Assembly: GCF_024746815.1 (NCBI RefSeq)
Contig: NZ_CP080525.1
Coordinates: forward strand, 4,830,501 to 4,894,500
Reading direction: 5' to 3'
Length of the DNA stretch: 64,000 bases
Origin: Mesorhizobium sp. AR07
Lineage (GTDB): Bacteria; Pseudomonadota; Alphaproteobacteria; Rhizobiales; Rhizobiaceae
Shown: piece by piece, positions 7,497 to 16,051 of the stretch
How positions within the stretch are numbered: the first letter of the stretch is position 1
Layout: every line of letters starts with the position of its first letter
Translations under genes and position numbers: made by a program
The notes under the pieces: generated by a model
Seen by the model: the letters and a program-made list of their open reading frames with translations, nothing else
Told to the model about the DNA's origin: nothing
The model's database searches: none

Positions 7497-8492
7497 TTAC
7501 TTGTCGAGACGGACGGTCTTGCCTGACGTCGCCGACTTCAGCGCCGCATCGGCCAGCTTCAGCGCCACGAGGCCGTCGGCGCCGCTTGGCGCCGCCTTCT
7601 TGCCTGATGTCGCGGCTGTGATGAAGGCAGCGATCTCGTTGGCATAGGCGTCGAGGTAGCGGGTCATGAAGAAGTCATGCAGCGGCGGGCGCGTATAGCC
7701 CTTCTCGTTGGCCAGCTCGATCGACACCGGCCGCTGGTTCTCAGCCGCGATCATGCCCTTCGAGCCATGCACCTCGATGCGCTGGTCGTAGCCATAGGTG
7801 GCGCGGCGCGAGTTGGAGATGATGGCCTGCTTGCCCGAAGCGGTTTCGAGGATGACGCTGACGCTGTCGAAATCGCCGGCAGCACCGATCTTCTTGTCGA
7901 CCAGCACCGAGGCATGCGCGCTGACCGCCACCGGCTCCTCGCCGAGCAGGAAGCGCGCCATGTCGAAATCATGGATGGTCATGTCGCGAAAAATGCCGCC
8001 CGAGCGCTTGATGTAGTCGATCGGCGGCGCGCCGGGATCGCGCGAGGTGATGGTCACCATTTCGACGGTGCCGATGGCACCGTCGTCGATCGCCTTGCGC
8101 ACGGCGGCGAAATGCGGATCGAAGCGCCGGTTGAAGCCGACCATCAGCGTGGCCTTGGTTTTCTCGACCACGGCCAGGCACTTCTCGACACGCTTGACGT
8201 CGAGATCGATCGGCTTCTCGCAGAAGATCGCCTTGCCGGCCTTGGCGAAGCGTTCGATCAGATCGGCATGGGTGTCGGTCGGCGTGCAGATGACGACGGC
8301 GTCGATGTCCTTGGATTTCTCGATGGCGTCGATGGTCCTCACTTCGGCGCCATAGGCCGTCGCCAGCTCGGTCGCCGCCTTCTCGAAGGCGTCGGCGACG
8401 GCAACCAGTTTGGCCTGCGGATTGGAGCCGACGGCGCGGGCGTGGACCTTGCCGATGCGGCCGGCACCGAGGAGGGCGAAGCGGAGTACCAT
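7497..8492 (-). CDS. inositol 2-dehydrogenase-like oxidoreductase (Gfo/Idh/MocA family)
   Basis: 331 residues. The Rossmann motif GAGRIGKVHARAV is at residues ~8-20, VVICTPTDTHADLIE follows, and the family Glu-Lys-Pro motif is in AIFCEKPIDLD. The C-terminal domain holds the substrate-site stretch GFNRRFDPHFAAV and SGGIFRDMTIHDFDMARFL with the catalytic Asp-x-x-x-His type residues. The closest remembered family members are IolG/IdhA myo-inositol dehydrogenases and MocA of rhizopine catabolism. The start has GAGGAAAT upstream. It sits between the ABC ATPase and the SDR gene, so an imported inositol or inosamine is the likely substrate, but this is contextual. Confidence 0.87.
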   Translation of the reverse strand: MVLRFALLGAGRIGKVHARAVGSNPQAKLVAVADAFEKAATELATAYGAEVRTIDAIEKSKDIDAVVICTPTDTHADLIERFAKAGKAIFCEKPIDLDVKRVEKCLAVVEKTKATLMVGFNRRFDPHFAAVRKAIDDGAIGTVEMVTITSRDPGAPPIDYIKRSGGIFRDMTIHDFDMARFLLGEEPVAVSAHASVLVDKKIGAAGDFDSVSVILETASGKQAIISNSRRATYGYDQRIEVHGSKGMIAAENQRPVSIELANEKGYTRPPLHDFFMTRYLDAYANEIAAFITAATSGKKAAPSGADGLVALKLADAALKSATSGKTVRLDK

Positions 8493-8604
8493 GGATATTT
8501 CCTCTAGGGATGGTTCGAAGCGGGGCGCCGGTCATGGGCGCGGGTGATTTTCCGGTCAAGACAAGATCGACAGGGAGGCGGCGACCACCGCCTCCGCGCC
8601 CGGC

Positions 8605-9372
8605 CTAGGCCGCGAGTTCCGCCTCCCCGGTCTTGGCGCCGGTGATGTAGGAGACGATATCGTTTCCGTCGGTGTCCTGCTTGCGCAGGTTGGCGACGAT
8701 GCGGCCGCGCCGGAAGACGACGATGCGGTCGCAAAGGTCGAACACCTGGCGCATGTTGTGGCTGATCAGGATCAGCGGCTCGCCATTGTCCTTCAGCGTG
8801 CGGATGATGTTTTCGACCTGTGCCGTCTCCTGCACGCCGAGGGCTGCCGTCGGCTCGTCCATGATGATCAACTTGGAGGCGAAGGTTGCGGTCCGGGCAA
8901 TCGCCACGCACTGGCGCTGGCCGCCCGACATGTGGCGGATGGTGTTGGACAGGTTGGGGATCTTCACCGCTGTGCGGATCAGCGCCGCCTCGGTCGCCTT
9001 GCGCATGTACTTGCGGTCCAGGATCGAGAATGGGCCGAGGTTGAACAGCACCTTCTCGCGGCCGAGGAACAGGTTCGACGGCACGTCGAGATCGTCGGCC
9101 AGCGCCAGGTTCTGGAACACGGTCTCGATGCCGGCCTCGCGCGCCTCGATCGGCCCGGTGAAGTTCACTTCCTTGCCGTCGAACCATATCTTGCCGCTGG
9201 TGCGCTGCTCGACGGCGGTGATCTGGCGCACGAAGGTCGACTTGCCGGCGCCGTTGTCGCCCATGATGGCGACATGCTCGCCCTTGCGCAGCTCGAAATT
9301 CGCGCCTTCCAGCGCATGCACGCCGCCATAGCGCTTGGTCAGGTTTTCGGTCTTCAGGACGATGTCTGCCAT
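8605..9372 (-). CDS. sugar ABC transporter ATP-binding protein (single-domain, FrcA-like)
   Basis: A 255-residue cytoplasmic ATPase: Walker A GDNGAGKST (residues ~35-43), signature HMSGGQRQ, Walker B KLIIMDEPTAAL and switch His in LILISHNM. Most carbohydrate-uptake-2 importers have a duplicated ~500-residue ATPase; this one has a single domain, as in the FrcA fructose importer group. The start ATG at 9372 lies 2 bp after the permease stop, so the pair is translationally coupled. It energises the permease and binding protein upstream. Confidence 0.92.
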   Translation of the reverse strand: MADIVLKTENLTKRYGGVHALEGANFELRKGEHVAIMGDNGAGKSTFVRQITAVEQRTSGKIWFDGKEVNFTGPIEAREAGIETVFQNLALADDLDVPSNLFLGREKVLFNLGPFSILDRKYMRKATEAALIRTAVKIPNLSNTIRHMSGGQRQCVAIARTATFASKLIIMDEPTAALGVQETAQVENIIRTLKDNGEPLILISHNMRQVFDLCDRIVVFRRGRIVANLRKQDTDGNDIVSYITGAKTGEAELAA

Positions 9373-9374
9373 GA

Positions 9375-10451
9375 TCAAGCCCTCAATGCCCGCATGCGTT
9401 GACGCCACTGGTCGAGAACGACAGCGCCGACGATGATCACGCCCTTGACCATCTCCTGGTAGTAGGCGTCGAGGCGCAGGAAGGTGAAACCGGAGATGAT
9501 GACGCCGAAGATCAGCGAGCCGATCACGGTGCCGATGATCGAGCCGCGGCCGCCCGACAGCGAGACGCCGCCGATGACCGCCATGGCGATGGCGTCGAGT
9601 TCGTACATCACGCCCATGCCCGACTGCGCGGTGAGGTTCTTGGAACTCAGCACCACGGCGGCGAGCGCGGCGAGCACGCCGGCGATGACATAGACCAGGA
9701 TCTTGTGGTTGGCGATCTTGATGCCGGACATGCGCGCGGCGTCTTCGTTGGAGCCGATCGCGTAACAGTGCTTGCCGTAGCGTGTGTAGGTCATGATCAG
9801 CTGGAACAGCACCGCCAGCGACAGGAAGATGATCACGGGCATCAGGCCCTTGCCGATCGCCGCGAAACTGTCGGTTGGAAACGAGATCGGCTGGCCCTTG
9901 GACCACCATTTGGCGATGCCGCGCGCGGTCACCATCATGCCGAGCGTGGCGATGAACGGCGGGATGCGCGTGTAGGCGATCAAGGCGCCGTTGACCAGTC
10001 CGGCGAGCAGGCCGCAGCCGATGGCCACCAGCAGCGGCACGACGACAGGCAGGTCGGTCCAGCCCTGCGCAAGGAACATCGCCTTGGGGTTGGGATTGCC
10101 GTTGACGGTCGCCACCTGGGCAAAACTCATGGCGATCATCGCGGTCGCGCCGACGATCGAACCCGAGGACAGGTCGATGCCGCCGGTGATGATCACTTGC
10201 GTGACGCCGATGGCGATGATGCCGACGATCGACACCTGCAGGATGATGATCTGCAGGCGCGCCTCGTTGAAGATCGCGCTGACGTCGCTGCGGGTGTTGA
10301 ACAGGAAGCTGTCGCCGAGAAAGATCCTGCCGATCAGTTCGAAGGCGATGACGAGGATGACAAGCGCCAGGAAGACGTTGATTTCGGCAGGCCATGTGCG
10401 TTTCTTCGCGTCATAGCCGACCCCGCCGACGCCGTGAGATGTCTGTGCCAA
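9375..10451 (-). CDS. sugar ABC transporter permease (CUT2 family)
   Basis: 358 residues, inner membrane, about nine or ten hydrophobic segments. The family motif region GGIDLSSGSIVGATAM and GVMYELDAIAMAVIGGVSLSGGRGSIIGTVIGSL is the conserved CUT2/RbsC-type permease core. The start is TTG with GGAGG 9 nt upstream; no ATG fits. It follows the binding-protein gene across a gap of about 110 bp that contains a perfect 12-bp stem-loop, and it is followed directly by the ATPase. Confidence 0.92.
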   Translation of the reverse strand: MAQTSHGVGGVGYDAKKRTWPAEINVFLALVILVIAFELIGRIFLGDSFLFNTRSDVSAIFNEARLQIIILQVSIVGIIAIGVTQVIITGGIDLSSGSIVGATAMIAMSFAQVATVNGNPNPKAMFLAQGWTDLPVVVPLLVAIGCGLLAGLVNGALIAYTRIPPFIATLGMMVTARGIAKWWSKGQPISFPTDSFAAIGKGLMPVIIFLSLAVLFQLIMTYTRYGKHCYAIGSNEDAARMSGIKIANHKILVYVIAGVLAALAAVVLSSKNLTAQSGMGVMYELDAIAMAVIGGVSLSGGRGSIIGTVIGSLIFGVIISGFTFLRLDAYYQEMVKGVIIVGAVVLDQWRQRMRALRA

Positions 10452-10511
10452 ATCTTCTATCCTCCGTCAGCCGCGGTCGCCCCTCGCAGCCTTGCCGGCG
10501 CTGAGGGAAGG

Positions 10512-10541
10512 GGAGCGGCGCTCTTGCTTGAGCGCCGCTCC
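10512..10541 (-). promoter_or_regulatory. intercistronic stem-loop between binding-protein and permease genes
   Basis: GGAGCGGCGCTC-TTGCTT-GAGCGCCGCTCC is a perfect 12-bp stem with a 6-nt loop and no T-run. Hairpins here commonly protect the 3' end of the abundant binding-protein mRNA or partly terminate transcription before the permease gene. Confidence 0.75.
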
Positions 10542-10560
10542 GTATGAAGCGTTCCGCTGC

Positions 10561-11502
10561 TCAGTTCTTCTTCATAAACTTGTCGATGTTGGCCGGCGTC
10601 ACCAGTTGGAAGGGGACGTAGACCTTGTGTTCGACCTTCTCGCCCTTGGCCAGCTTCAGCGCTGCGTCCAGCGCGCCCGCGCCCTGGCCTGCCGCATCCT
10701 GGAACACGGTTACGGCAAGGTCGCCCGCCTTCATCGCCACAAGCGCGTCCTGGGTGGCGTCGACGCCGCCGACGATAACGGTTTTCATGTCGATGTTGGC
10801 GGCCTTCATCGCCTGGATGGCGCCGATGGCGCTTTCGTCATTGTTGGCGATGACGCCGTCGAACTTCTTGCCGGTCGACAGCCAGTTGGTCATCAGGTTC
10901 TGGGCCTCGTCGCGATTCCAGTTCGACGTCTGCTTGTCGATGATCTTGATGAAGCTGCAATCCGGCGTGGCGATCACGTTGTCGATGTCCTTGGTGCGCT
11001 GCACCGCGGCCTGGTTCGACAGCTCGCCCATGATCACATAGACATTGGCTTCCTTCTTGCCGGCTTCCTTGAACAGGCGGCAAACTTCCTTGGTTTCCAG
11101 CGTGCCGGAATCGGCCTCGTTCGAGGCCACGAATGCCTGGTTGGCCGGCAGCGTGTTCACATTGACCGGCTCGCGGTTGACATAGACCAGCGGGATCTTG
11201 GCAGCGGCCGCGGCGTCGGACATTGCCTGCGTGGCCGAGGTGTCGACCGGGTTGACGATGATCGCATCGACGCCCGAGGCGGCGAAGTTCTTGATCTGGT
11301 CGAGCTGCTTGGCGACGTCGTTTTGCGCGTCCTCGACCTGCAGCTCGACGCCGCTCATGCCCTTGGCCTGCGCGATCATGCCGTTGCGCAGCACGGTCAG
11401 GAAGTTGTCGTCGAATTTGGCCATCGATACGCCGATCTTGGCGGCCATGGCGGATGAACTCATCAGCGCCGCGAAAGCGACGCCCAAAATCAGTTTCTTC
11501 AT
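10561..11502 (-). CDS. periplasmic sugar/inositol-binding protein of ABC transporter (MocB/RbsB-like)
   Basis: A 313-residue periplasmic-binding-protein-like domain with an N-terminal signal peptide (MKKLILGVAFAALMSSSAMA, cleavage after AMA). Type I fold marks: IGVSMAKFDDNFLT, QIKNFAASGVDAIIVNP, IPLVYVNREP, YVIMGE, DGVIANNDESAIGAIQAM and VIVGGVDATQDAL. I start at MKKLIL, which has GGAGGAGAAACAC just upstream; the longer in-frame extension has no signal-like character. It is first in the minus-strand operon. Inositol, scyllo-inosamine or a related polyol is the likely ligand from the neighbouring enzymes. Confidence 0.9.
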   Translation of the reverse strand: MKKLILGVAFAALMSSSAMAAKIGVSMAKFDDNFLTVLRNGMIAQAKGMSGVELQVEDAQNDVAKQLDQIKNFAASGVDAIIVNPVDTSATQAMSDAAAAAKIPLVYVNREPVNVNTLPANQAFVASNEADSGTLETKEVCRLFKEAGKKEANVYVIMGELSNQAAVQRTKDIDNVIATPDCSFIKIIDKQTSNWNRDEAQNLMTNWLSTGKKFDGVIANNDESAIGAIQAMKAANIDMKTVIVGGVDATQDALVAMKAGDLAVTVFQDAAGQGAGALDAALKLAKGEKVEHKVYVPFQLVTPANIDKFMKKN

Positions 11503-11866
11503 TGTGTTTCTCCTCCACATGTTGGTGTCCGGCTGCACCGATCTACCCGGAATCCCCGATCTCCCCGGGGAATCTCTCCCGATTGCCAGTTCTGTTCCGG
11601 GTGACGTTTCCCGTTTGCTGGAACGCCAAACCCTCCGCTTGAAACAGATGGTCCGGAACGAAAGAACCAAAATACACTGTTGGTGAAATATTTATTCCAT
11701 TTTGCCTCGGGACGTCAAGGGAGATTCCAGAACCGGAGGCGCGATTTTCGGATGATGGGGCCTATCCGTTCGTCATCCTCGGGTCTCCGCGACGTCGCTT
11801 CGCTCCTGCTCCGCCCGTGGATGACGAAGTGTTAGGCGCTTCGGCCGACCGCGAAGAGTCGAGCGG
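11503..11866. other. intergenic region with promoter space and a palindromic repeat
   Basis: This 364-bp stretch lies between the binding-protein start and the end of the broken LacI gene. The AT-richer part at ~11660-11705 could hold the promoter of the transporter operon. A palindromic element fills 11769-11828. I see no convincing ORF. Confidence 0.6.
11769..11828. repeat. palindromic intergenic repeat, TTCGTCATCC family, copy 1
   Basis: The ends TTCGTCATCC and GGATGACGAA are inverted. The core GTCGCTTCGCTCCTGCTCCGCC is shared with copy 2 at 56903-56963, in the same order. Confidence 0.8.
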
Positions 11867-12899
11867 CTAGATATTCTCGGGCAGATAGATGTCGAACGGC
11901 AGGAAGGTCTGGCCCGGCGCGTTCGCGGCGCCCGTCTCGATGGCATGCGCCATCAGGTCGACCAGCTCACGGCAGAGTGCCGCTAGTGGCGTCGAGATCA
12001 CCATCGTCAGGACACCGTCGGCCAGGGCGGAGCGCGATACGGCAGTGATCTCGTTGCAGATGATCGCGGGCATTTCGGCCGGCCTTGCTTGCCTGAGCGC
12101 GGCGACCGCGCCCTCCATGCCGCCGCCGGCGACATAGCAGCCAACGAGATCGGGGTGGCGGCCGAGGAGCTCGAGCAGCGTGTCCTGCGTGATCTGGTTG
12201 GCTTCCAGATTGACCAGCGTTTCGAGCAAGGTGAATTCCGGCGCCTGCTCGCGAAAGAAGGAGCGAAAACCGATCTCGCGCAGCTCATGGCCATGGAAGC
12301 GATGGCTGCCGACGAACAGCGCGACCTTGCCCGGCCGCTTGGCGGCCTTCGAAATCATCCAGGCCGCGGTGCGGCCGACCTTGCGGTTGTCGAGGCCGAC
12401 ATAGCCCTCGCGAATACCGGCGGCGAAGTCGGACAGCAGGGAAAACACCGGCAGCCCTTTGGCCTTCATCTCCTCGACGGCGACAGTCAGTGTCGGGTGA
12501 TCCGGCCCGACCAAAGCGACGGCCCTGCACTTGGCCGCCAATTTGGCGCGCGCGCTCGACGATTTCGTCCGGTGCCAGCGAGTCAGCGAAGTCGATGGTC
12601 GCGACACCGCGGAACCGCGGCGATCGCGACACGGCGAGTTCAAGCTCGCGTGCGAACTCGCTGTAGAAGACGTAATTGCCCTTGAGCAGCAGGAAACCCA
12701 GCCGGTACTCCGGCAGTTCATGGCGCATCCGCTGCTTGATCAGCCCGGCCGCGTGATAGCCGATCTCTGTCGCCGCCTCGTAGACGCGGCGCGCCGTATC
12801 CTCGCGCACCGGCAGGCGGCTGTTGAGCACGCGGTCCACCGTGGCAACACTGACGCCGGAGATGCGCGCCAGGTCGGTAATGGTCGGCCGTTTTGCCAT
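11867..12899 (-). pseudogene. LacI-family transcriptional regulator, frameshifted
   Basis: The N-terminal part (from the ATG at 12899) encodes MAKRPTITDLARISGVSVATVDRVLN, a classic LacI helix-turn-helix and hinge, and continues into the sensor domain up to SLAPDEIVERA. The rest of the sensor domain (AKLAAKCRAVALVGPDHPTL, then GYVGLDNRKVGRTAAW, CYVAGGGMEGAV, to the stop at 11867) is in another frame. The switch falls in a GCGCGCGCGC run at about 12545-12557; adding one CG pair restores ...ERARAKLAAKC.... A repeat-length slip, or a sequencing error there, explains it. It lies between the transporter operon and the mocDEF-like genes and would be their natural repressor. Confidence 0.85.
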
Positions 12900-13067
12900 G
12901 CTCGCCTCATTGGTTGTTCGGCCCCTTCTTACATCAGATTGATAGGAAATGATAGAAACTATCTTTCTAATGTTGAGTCTATCATGGGTTGGCGCTATTT
13001 TTAAACCTCGAAGTGAAGGGATATCAGGCATTCGCCCTGGCGAGTGCCTTTGCCCAGGGAGGCAACC

Positions 13068-14156
13068 ATGTCCACTGCGCCGTCCCGGCGTGACTACAGC
13101 CTGATCGGCCGCGACGCCAAGCTCGCCGTCGAGACCGGCCTGTCGGCGGCCGAATGGTATCACACCGACATCCCGCGCAAGCAGATGAAGGAGCTGATGC
13201 AGCGCTCCGACGCGCCGGCGATCCGCGATACCATCATCTGGCTCGCCGCCCTGATCGTCAGTGGCGCCGGCGCCGCCTGGTTCTGGGGCAGCTGGTGGTG
13301 CGTGCCGTTCTTCTTCGTCTATGGCGTCCTCTACGGCTCTTCCACCGATTCACGCTGGCACGAATGCGGCCATGGCACCGCGTTCCGGACGCAGTGGATG
13401 AATGACGTGGTCTATCAGATCGCCTGCTTCATGATCATGCGCAATCCGGTGACCTGGCGCTGGAGCCACACGCGCCACCATACCGACACCATCATCGTCG
13501 GCCGCGACCCGGAAATCTCGGTCATGCGGCCTCCCGATCTGCTGCGGGTCATGCTTGCTTTCGTCGGCGTGCTCGACGCCTGGCATGCGATGAGCGACAT
13601 GCTGCGCAACGCCGCCGGCAACATCAGCGCGGCGGAAAAGACCTTCATTCCCGAGCAGGAGCAGCCGAAGGCGATCCGTGTTGCCCGCATCTGGACGGCA
13701 ATCTACGCCGCGACCATCGCGCTGGCGCTGTATTTCGGCTCGTTTCTGCCCCTGATGCTGGTCGGCCTGCCCAGACTCTATGGCGCCTGGCATCACGTCA
13801 TGGTCGGGCTGCTGCAGCATGGCGGCCTGGCCGACAACGTCACTGATCATCGGCTGAACAGCCGCACCGTCTACATGAACCCGATCAGCCGTTTCATCTA
13901 CTGGAACATGAACTACCATGTCGAGCATCACATGTTCCCGATGGTGCCCTATCACGCATTGCCGAAGCTGCATGCGTTGATCAAGCACGACCTGCCGGCG
14001 CCGACCCCGTCGATCCTGGCCGGCTACCGTGAAATGATCCCGGCCTTCCTGCGCCAGCTGCGCAACGAGGATTATTTCCTCAAGCGTGAACTGCCGCCGA
14101 CCGCCAGACCATACCGCGAGGAATTCCACGACGCCGTCGCCGCCGCGGCGGAGTGA
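13068..14156 (+). CDS. membrane di-iron fatty-acid-desaturase-type oxygenase, MocD-like
   Basis: 362 residues with two pairs of hydrophobic segments and three histidine clusters of the membrane di-iron desaturase/hydroxylase superfamily: HECGHG (residues ~103), HTRHHTD (~138) and HVEHHMF (~285). Start ATG has GGGAGGCAACC upstream. It is followed within 35-40 bp by a Rieske ferredoxin and then an overlapping reductase, a complete electron-transfer set. In rhizopine catabolism MocD, MocE and MocF are an oxygenase, ferredoxin and ferredoxin reductase; the match in order and type makes demethylation or hydroxylation of an inosamine-like compound plausible. A lipid desaturase role cannot be excluded. 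Confidence 0.88.
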   Translation: MSTAPSRRDYSLIGRDAKLAVETGLSAAEWYHTDIPRKQMKELMQRSDAPAIRDTIIWLAALIVSGAGAAWFWGSWWCVPFFFVYGVLYGSSTDSRWHECGHGTAFRTQWMNDVVYQIACFMIMRNPVTWRWSHTRHHTDTIIVGRDPEISVMRPPDLLRVMLAFVGVLDAWHAMSDMLRNAAGNISAAEKTFIPEQEQPKAIRVARIWTAIYAATIALALYFGSFLPLMLVGLPRLYGAWHHVMVGLLQHGGLADNVTDHRLNSRTVYMNPISRFIYWNMNYHVEHHMFPMVPYHALPKLHALIKHDLPAPTPSILAGYREMIPAFLRQLRNEDYFLKRELPPTARPYREEFHDAVAAAAE

Positions 14157-14190
14157 TCGTGCGGTTATCCAATTTTTAGGGGAGGACTGA

Positions 14191-14505
14191 ATGAGTGACT
14201 GGGTCGAGGCCTGTGCCGCCGGCGATGTCGACGAGGAGGATGTGATGCGCTTCGACCATGGCGGCCGCACCTTCGCCATCTATCGCAGCCCCGACGATGA
14301 TTATTTTGCCACCGACGGACTTTGCACGCATGAAAAGGTCCATCTGGCCGACGGGCTGGTGATGGACGACATCATCGAATGCCCCAAGCACAATGGCCGC
14401 TTCAGCTACAAGACGGGTGCTGCCCGGGGCGCGCCGGTCTGCGTCAACCTCAAGACCTATCCGGTCAAGGTCGACGCCGGCAAAGTCCTCATTCAGATCG
14501 GATAA
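14191..14505 (+). CDS. MocE-like Rieske-type [2Fe-2S] ferredoxin
   Basis: A 104-residue cytoplasmic Rieske ferredoxin. The cluster ligands are Cys-Thr-His in LCTHEKVHLADG and Cys-Pro-Lys-His in IECPKHNGRF, 19 residues apart, as in bacterial aromatic-ring dioxygenase ferredoxins. It would carry electrons from the FAD reductase to the di-iron oxygenase. GGGGAGGACTGA precedes the ATG. Its stop TAA overlaps the downstream start (TAATG). Confidence 0.92.
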   Translation: MSDWVEACAAGDVDEEDVMRFDHGGRTFAIYRSPDDDYFATDGLCTHEKVHLADGLVMDDIIECPKHNGRFSYKTGAARGAPVCVNLKTYPVKVDAGKVLIQIG

Positions 14506-15740
14506 TGGCCATGCAGGCAGGAATGGTCATCATCGGCGCTGGCGAATGCGGCGGTCGGGCAGCATTGGCGCTGCGCGATCTCGGCTATGAAGGGTCGGTG
14601 ACGCTGGTCGGTGATGAACCGCATCTGCCTTACGAGCGCCCGCCTCTGTCCAAGGAGGCGATGGTCAGCGATGCGCCTGAAATCAAGGCGATCGCCAGCG
14701 ACGAGATGCTGGCCGAAAAATCGATCCGGCACATCCATTCCGTTCAGGCCGTCGCGATCGACCGTGCGGCGCATACGGTGCGCCTGTCGGACGGTTCGGT
14801 CCTGCCTTACGACAAGCTCCTGCTGGCCACCGGCTCGACCCCTCGCAAGCTGCCGATGCCGGGATTGGGTTCGCGCTGCGTCTATCTCCGCACCTTCGCG
14901 GATGCGCTGGCCATTCGCGCGCATCTCAGCGCCGGCAACCGGATCGCCATTGTCGGCGGCGGCTTCATCGGTCTCGAACTTGCCGCAGCGGCGCGCAAGC
15001 TCGGCGCCGCGGTCACCGTCATCGAGGCGCAGCCGCGCATCCTGATGCGCGGCGTACCGGCCGAGATCGCCGAAATCATCCATGACGCGCATGTCGCCGC
15101 GGGCGTCGACATTCTCTGCGGCAACGGCATTGCGTCCATCGCCGACGACGGCAAGGAGGTTCGCCTGACGCTTGCCGGCGGACAGGAGATATCAGCCGAT
15201 CTCGCCATCATCGGCATCGGCGCCGTGCCGGTGACCGGGCTCGCCGCCGAATCGGGGCTGGCGATCGACAATGGCATCGCTGTCGATGCCGAGCTGCGCA
15301 GCAGCGATCCCGATATCTTCGCCGCCGGCGATTGCTGCTCGTTTCCGCTTGCTGTCTATGGCGGCCGCCGGGTGCGGCTCGAAGCCTGGCGCAACGCTCA
15401 GGAACAAGGCGCGCTGGCGGCCAGGAACATGCTGGGCGCCGGCGAGGCGCATGCGGCGGTGCCGTGGTTCTGGTCGGATCAATATGGTCTATCCCTGCAG
15501 ATCGCAGGGCTTTCCGACGAAGGCCATAGCACCGTGCGCCGAGATCTCGACGACGGCGCCTTCATTCTCTTCCATCTCGCCGAAGACGGCAGGCTGGTGG
15601 CAGCCAGCGGCATCGGTCCCGGCAACGCGGTCGCCCGCGATATCCGGCTGGCCGAAATGCTGATCGGCAAGCGGGCGAAGCCGGCGCCGGAAGCGCTGGG
15701 ATCGCAAATGATCAAATTGAAATCACTACTGGCAGCGTGA
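14505..15740 (+). CDS. FAD-dependent ferredoxin reductase, MocF-like
   Basis: 411 residues. There are two dinucleotide-binding motifs: GMVIIGAGECGGRAALALRD at the N-terminus (FAD) and NRIAIVGGGFIGLELAAAARK near residue 145 (NAD(P)H). DPDIFAAGDCCSF and RLEAWRNAQEQGALAARNMLG are the C-terminal FAD and reductase-family motifs. It belongs to the putidaredoxin-reductase/BphA4 type that passes electrons from NAD(P)H to a [2Fe-2S] ferredoxin. The start overlaps the ferredoxin stop by one base; a second Met two codons on is an alternative. It closes the three-gene oxygenase unit. Confidence 0.92.
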   Translation: MAMQAGMVIIGAGECGGRAALALRDLGYEGSVTLVGDEPHLPYERPPLSKEAMVSDAPEIKAIASDEMLAEKSIRHIHSVQAVAIDRAAHTVRLSDGSVLPYDKLLLATGSTPRKLPMPGLGSRCVYLRTFADALAIRAHLSAGNRIAIVGGGFIGLELAAAARKLGAAVTVIEAQPRILMRGVPAEIAEIIHDAHVAAGVDILCGNGIASIADDGKEVRLTLAGGQEISADLAIIGIGAVPVTGLAAESGLAIDNGIAVDAELRSSDPDIFAAGDCCSFPLAVYGGRRVRLEAWRNAQEQGALAARNMLGAGEAHAAVPWFWSDQYGLSLQIAGLSDEGHSTVRRDLDDGAFILFHLAEDGRLVAASGIGPGNAVARDIRLAEMLIGKRAKPAPEALGSQMIKLKSLLAA

Positions 15741-16051
15741 GCGGTCATCAATTGTAGGGCAGGTTGAGATTGGCCGGCATAGGGGGCAATTGTCGAGTTC
15801 GGCGCTGCCCCTCATCTGCCTACCGGCATCCCAGGACTTGGGTTCCTCGCCCCTGCGAAGCGGGGAGAGGTGGCCGCGAAGCGGCCGGAGAGGGGGCTTT
15901 CGTAGGGCGCGGCCCCCTCTCCGTCTCGGCTTTGCCGAGCCACCTCTCCCCCACTTCGTGGGGGCGAGGAACCCAAGCTGAAAGCAGGGCAATGAGGGGC
16001 AGCGCAAACGCCGGCGAATTCGATGTCTTCGCGGCCCTTATCTGAACGCCC
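15741..16051. other. intergenic region filled by a nested palindromic element
   Basis: A 311-bp gap between convergent genes (mocF-like on plus, DUF1402 on minus). About 200 bp are the mosaic palindrome described separately. I see no ORF of its own. Confidence 0.7.
15802..16005. repeat. nested palindromic intergenic element, GCCCCTCAT-ended, copy 1
   Basis: Outer arms GCGCTGCCCCTCAT (15802) and ATGAGGGGCAGCGC (ending 16005) are perfect inverted repeats. Inside, CTTGGGTTCCTCGCCCC at 15837-15853 and GGGGCGAGGAACCCAAG at 15961-15977 form a second pair. Between those are imperfect arms of the GGGGAGAGGTGGC / GCCACCTCTCCCCC type. The outer arms recur around a different core at 51093-51272. Confidence 0.85.

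Noticed and set aside
15802..16005. CRISPR array or tandem-repeat locus
   Set aside because: The repeats are inverted, not direct, and there are no regularly spaced units.
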